DNA from: Shewanella atlantica
Lineage (GTDB): Bacteria; Pseudomonadota; Gammaproteobacteria; Enterobacterales; Shewanellaceae
NCBI RefSeq assembly: GCF_003966265.1
Contig: NZ_RXNV01000010.1
Coordinates: forward strand, 62,001 to 126,000
Length of the DNA: 64,000 bases
Direction: 5' to 3'
The notes under the pieces are model-generated. The model had not been told where the DNA came from. It did no database searches and saw nothing but the letters and a program-made list of their open reading frames with translations. Position numbers and translations under genes: made by a program. Positions 63,555-64,000 of this stretch are shown here, piece after piece. The stretch's first letter is position 1; each line of letters opens with the position of its first letter.

Positions 63555-63602
63555 AAAAAATCCCCCGGAACCGAGTCATTTCATGATTCAGGTCCGGAGG
63601 AT
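63555..63602 (-). terminator. Terminator for azoR (minus strand)
   Basis: On the minus strand TCCTCCGGACC pairs with GGTTCCGGGGGA with one mismatch and one bulge. The inner GAATCAT/ATGACTC extends the stem, and six T follow. It lies about 160 bp after the azoR stop. Confidence 0.6.
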
Positions 63603-63708
63603 GGACGAACAATAGGGTCAACTTATCTCAGGACGGGACAGGTATAACAATCGGTATCTGGGGTTGATAGTTCCGCTTCTGCCTCGCCCCTGCCCTTTGC
63701 GTTCAAAC

Positions 63709-63727
63709 TAATACCAATCGGTATAAG
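63709..63727. repeat. Interspersed short palindromic repeat, copy 2
   Basis: TAATACCAATCGGTATAAG is the exact reverse complement of 30021-30039. Confidence 0.6.
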
Positions 63728-63762
63728 ACCAAACGGCATAAACAATCAAAGCACCACCTTAA

Positions 63763-64000
63763 TTAAGCCACTATTTTTTCTAAAGCTTGCTGAGCCGACT
63801 CGATACCCTGTTTAGATGCTTCCGGGCCCATACTCAAGGCTTCGCTATAAACAGTTTCAACCTCTTCGATACCGATAAATCCAAGTACAGTCTTGAGATA
63901 AGGGACAACATGATCTGAGGCACCACCTTTATGGACGCCGCCTCTCGTCGTGATCAACACGCCTCGCTTACCCGTTATCAGACCTTTAGGCCCGGTTTCG
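63763..64000 (-). CDS. azoR: FMN-dependent NADH-azoreductase, C-terminal part
   Basis: The frame is open to the end of the window, so the gene begins beyond it. The visible ~78 residues (GPKGLITGKRGVLITTRGG, then PYLKTVLGFIGIEEVETVYSE) match the C-terminus of AzoR, a cytoplasmic FMN flavodoxin-fold enzyme that reduces quinones and azo dyes with NADH. Confidence 0.88.
   Translation of the reverse strand, partial: ETGPKGLITGKRGVLITTRGGVHKGGASDHVVPYLKTVLGFIGIEEVETVYSEALSMGPEASKQGIESAQQALEKIVA

Noticed and set aside
1..64000. tRNA, rRNA or prophage genes
   Set aside because: No cloverleaf-like tail sequences, rRNA signatures or phage structural genes were recognised on reading; a covariance-model scan would be decisive.

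Overview
The window reads as a chromosomal segment of a Shewanella-like marine gammaproteobacterium. The evidence is two complete extracellular DMSO-reductase-type operons (decaheme cytochrome, MtrB-like porin, TAT-lipoprotein molybdoenzyme, Fe-S subunit, TorD-type chaperone, DmsH-like protein), a split periplasmic flavocytochrome reductase, and the conserved gmk-rpoZ-spoT-ridA-trmH...recG block. No rRNA, tRNA or CRISPR array was seen.

Layout. 1-2 kb: the 3' part of a DASS/SLC13 carboxylate transporter and an intact-length IS481-type transposase that has lost its catalytic Glu. 2-11.4 kb: first DMS-type operon with an apparent CRP class II promoter, plus a large lipoprotein that the second operon lacks. 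11.7-14.4 kb: a TetR regulator divergent from an OPT-family transporter, with a perfect palindromic operator. 15.2-22.5 kb: second DMS-type operon. 22.6-30.1 kb: an accessory respiratory module made of a sigma-54 activator, a porin, a TAT-exported UrdA-like flavin reductase, a secreted ammonia-lyase homologue and a tetraheme cytochrome c. 30.2-33.4 kb: a sugar-1-kinase/nucleotidyltransferase pair and a membrane protein on the minus strand. 33.8-44.8 kb: housekeeping genes interrupted by an acyl-CoA ligase, a CaCA antiporter and a small decayed gene. 45.0-62.3 kb: a complete aryl-polyene pigment cluster preceded by a tandem-repeat leader. The end holds a HEAT-like secreted protein, a rhodanese and part of azoR.

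The most interesting unit is 22.6-30.1 kb. Its lyase keeps the HAL/PAL fold signatures but has Glu-Ala-Asp where the family has the Ala-Ser-Gly triad that forms the MIO electrophile. The pigment-cluster lyase in the same window (51407-52969) keeps Ala-Ser-Gly, which gives an internal control. A lyase without MIO, secreted beside an enoate reductase and its heme partner, suggests a periplasmic pathway that eliminates a good leaving group (for example trimethylamine from a betaine such as ergothioneine or hercynine) and respires the unsaturated acid produced. The porin gene and the reductase operon each have a -24/-12 sigma-54 promoter, with a shared upstream motif at exactly the same distance, so they look like one regulon under the adjacent activator.

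The aryl-polyene cluster (about 18 genes, many overlapping by 1-8 bp) encodes two ACPs, a ligase, a ketosynthase/chain-length factor pair, a second ketosynthase, a ketoreductase, two dehydratases, an MIO-containing aromatic amino acid lyase for the starter, a glycosyl/acyltransferase fusion, a LolA-like carrier, an MMPL exporter and a FAD enzyme with halogenase-type motifs.
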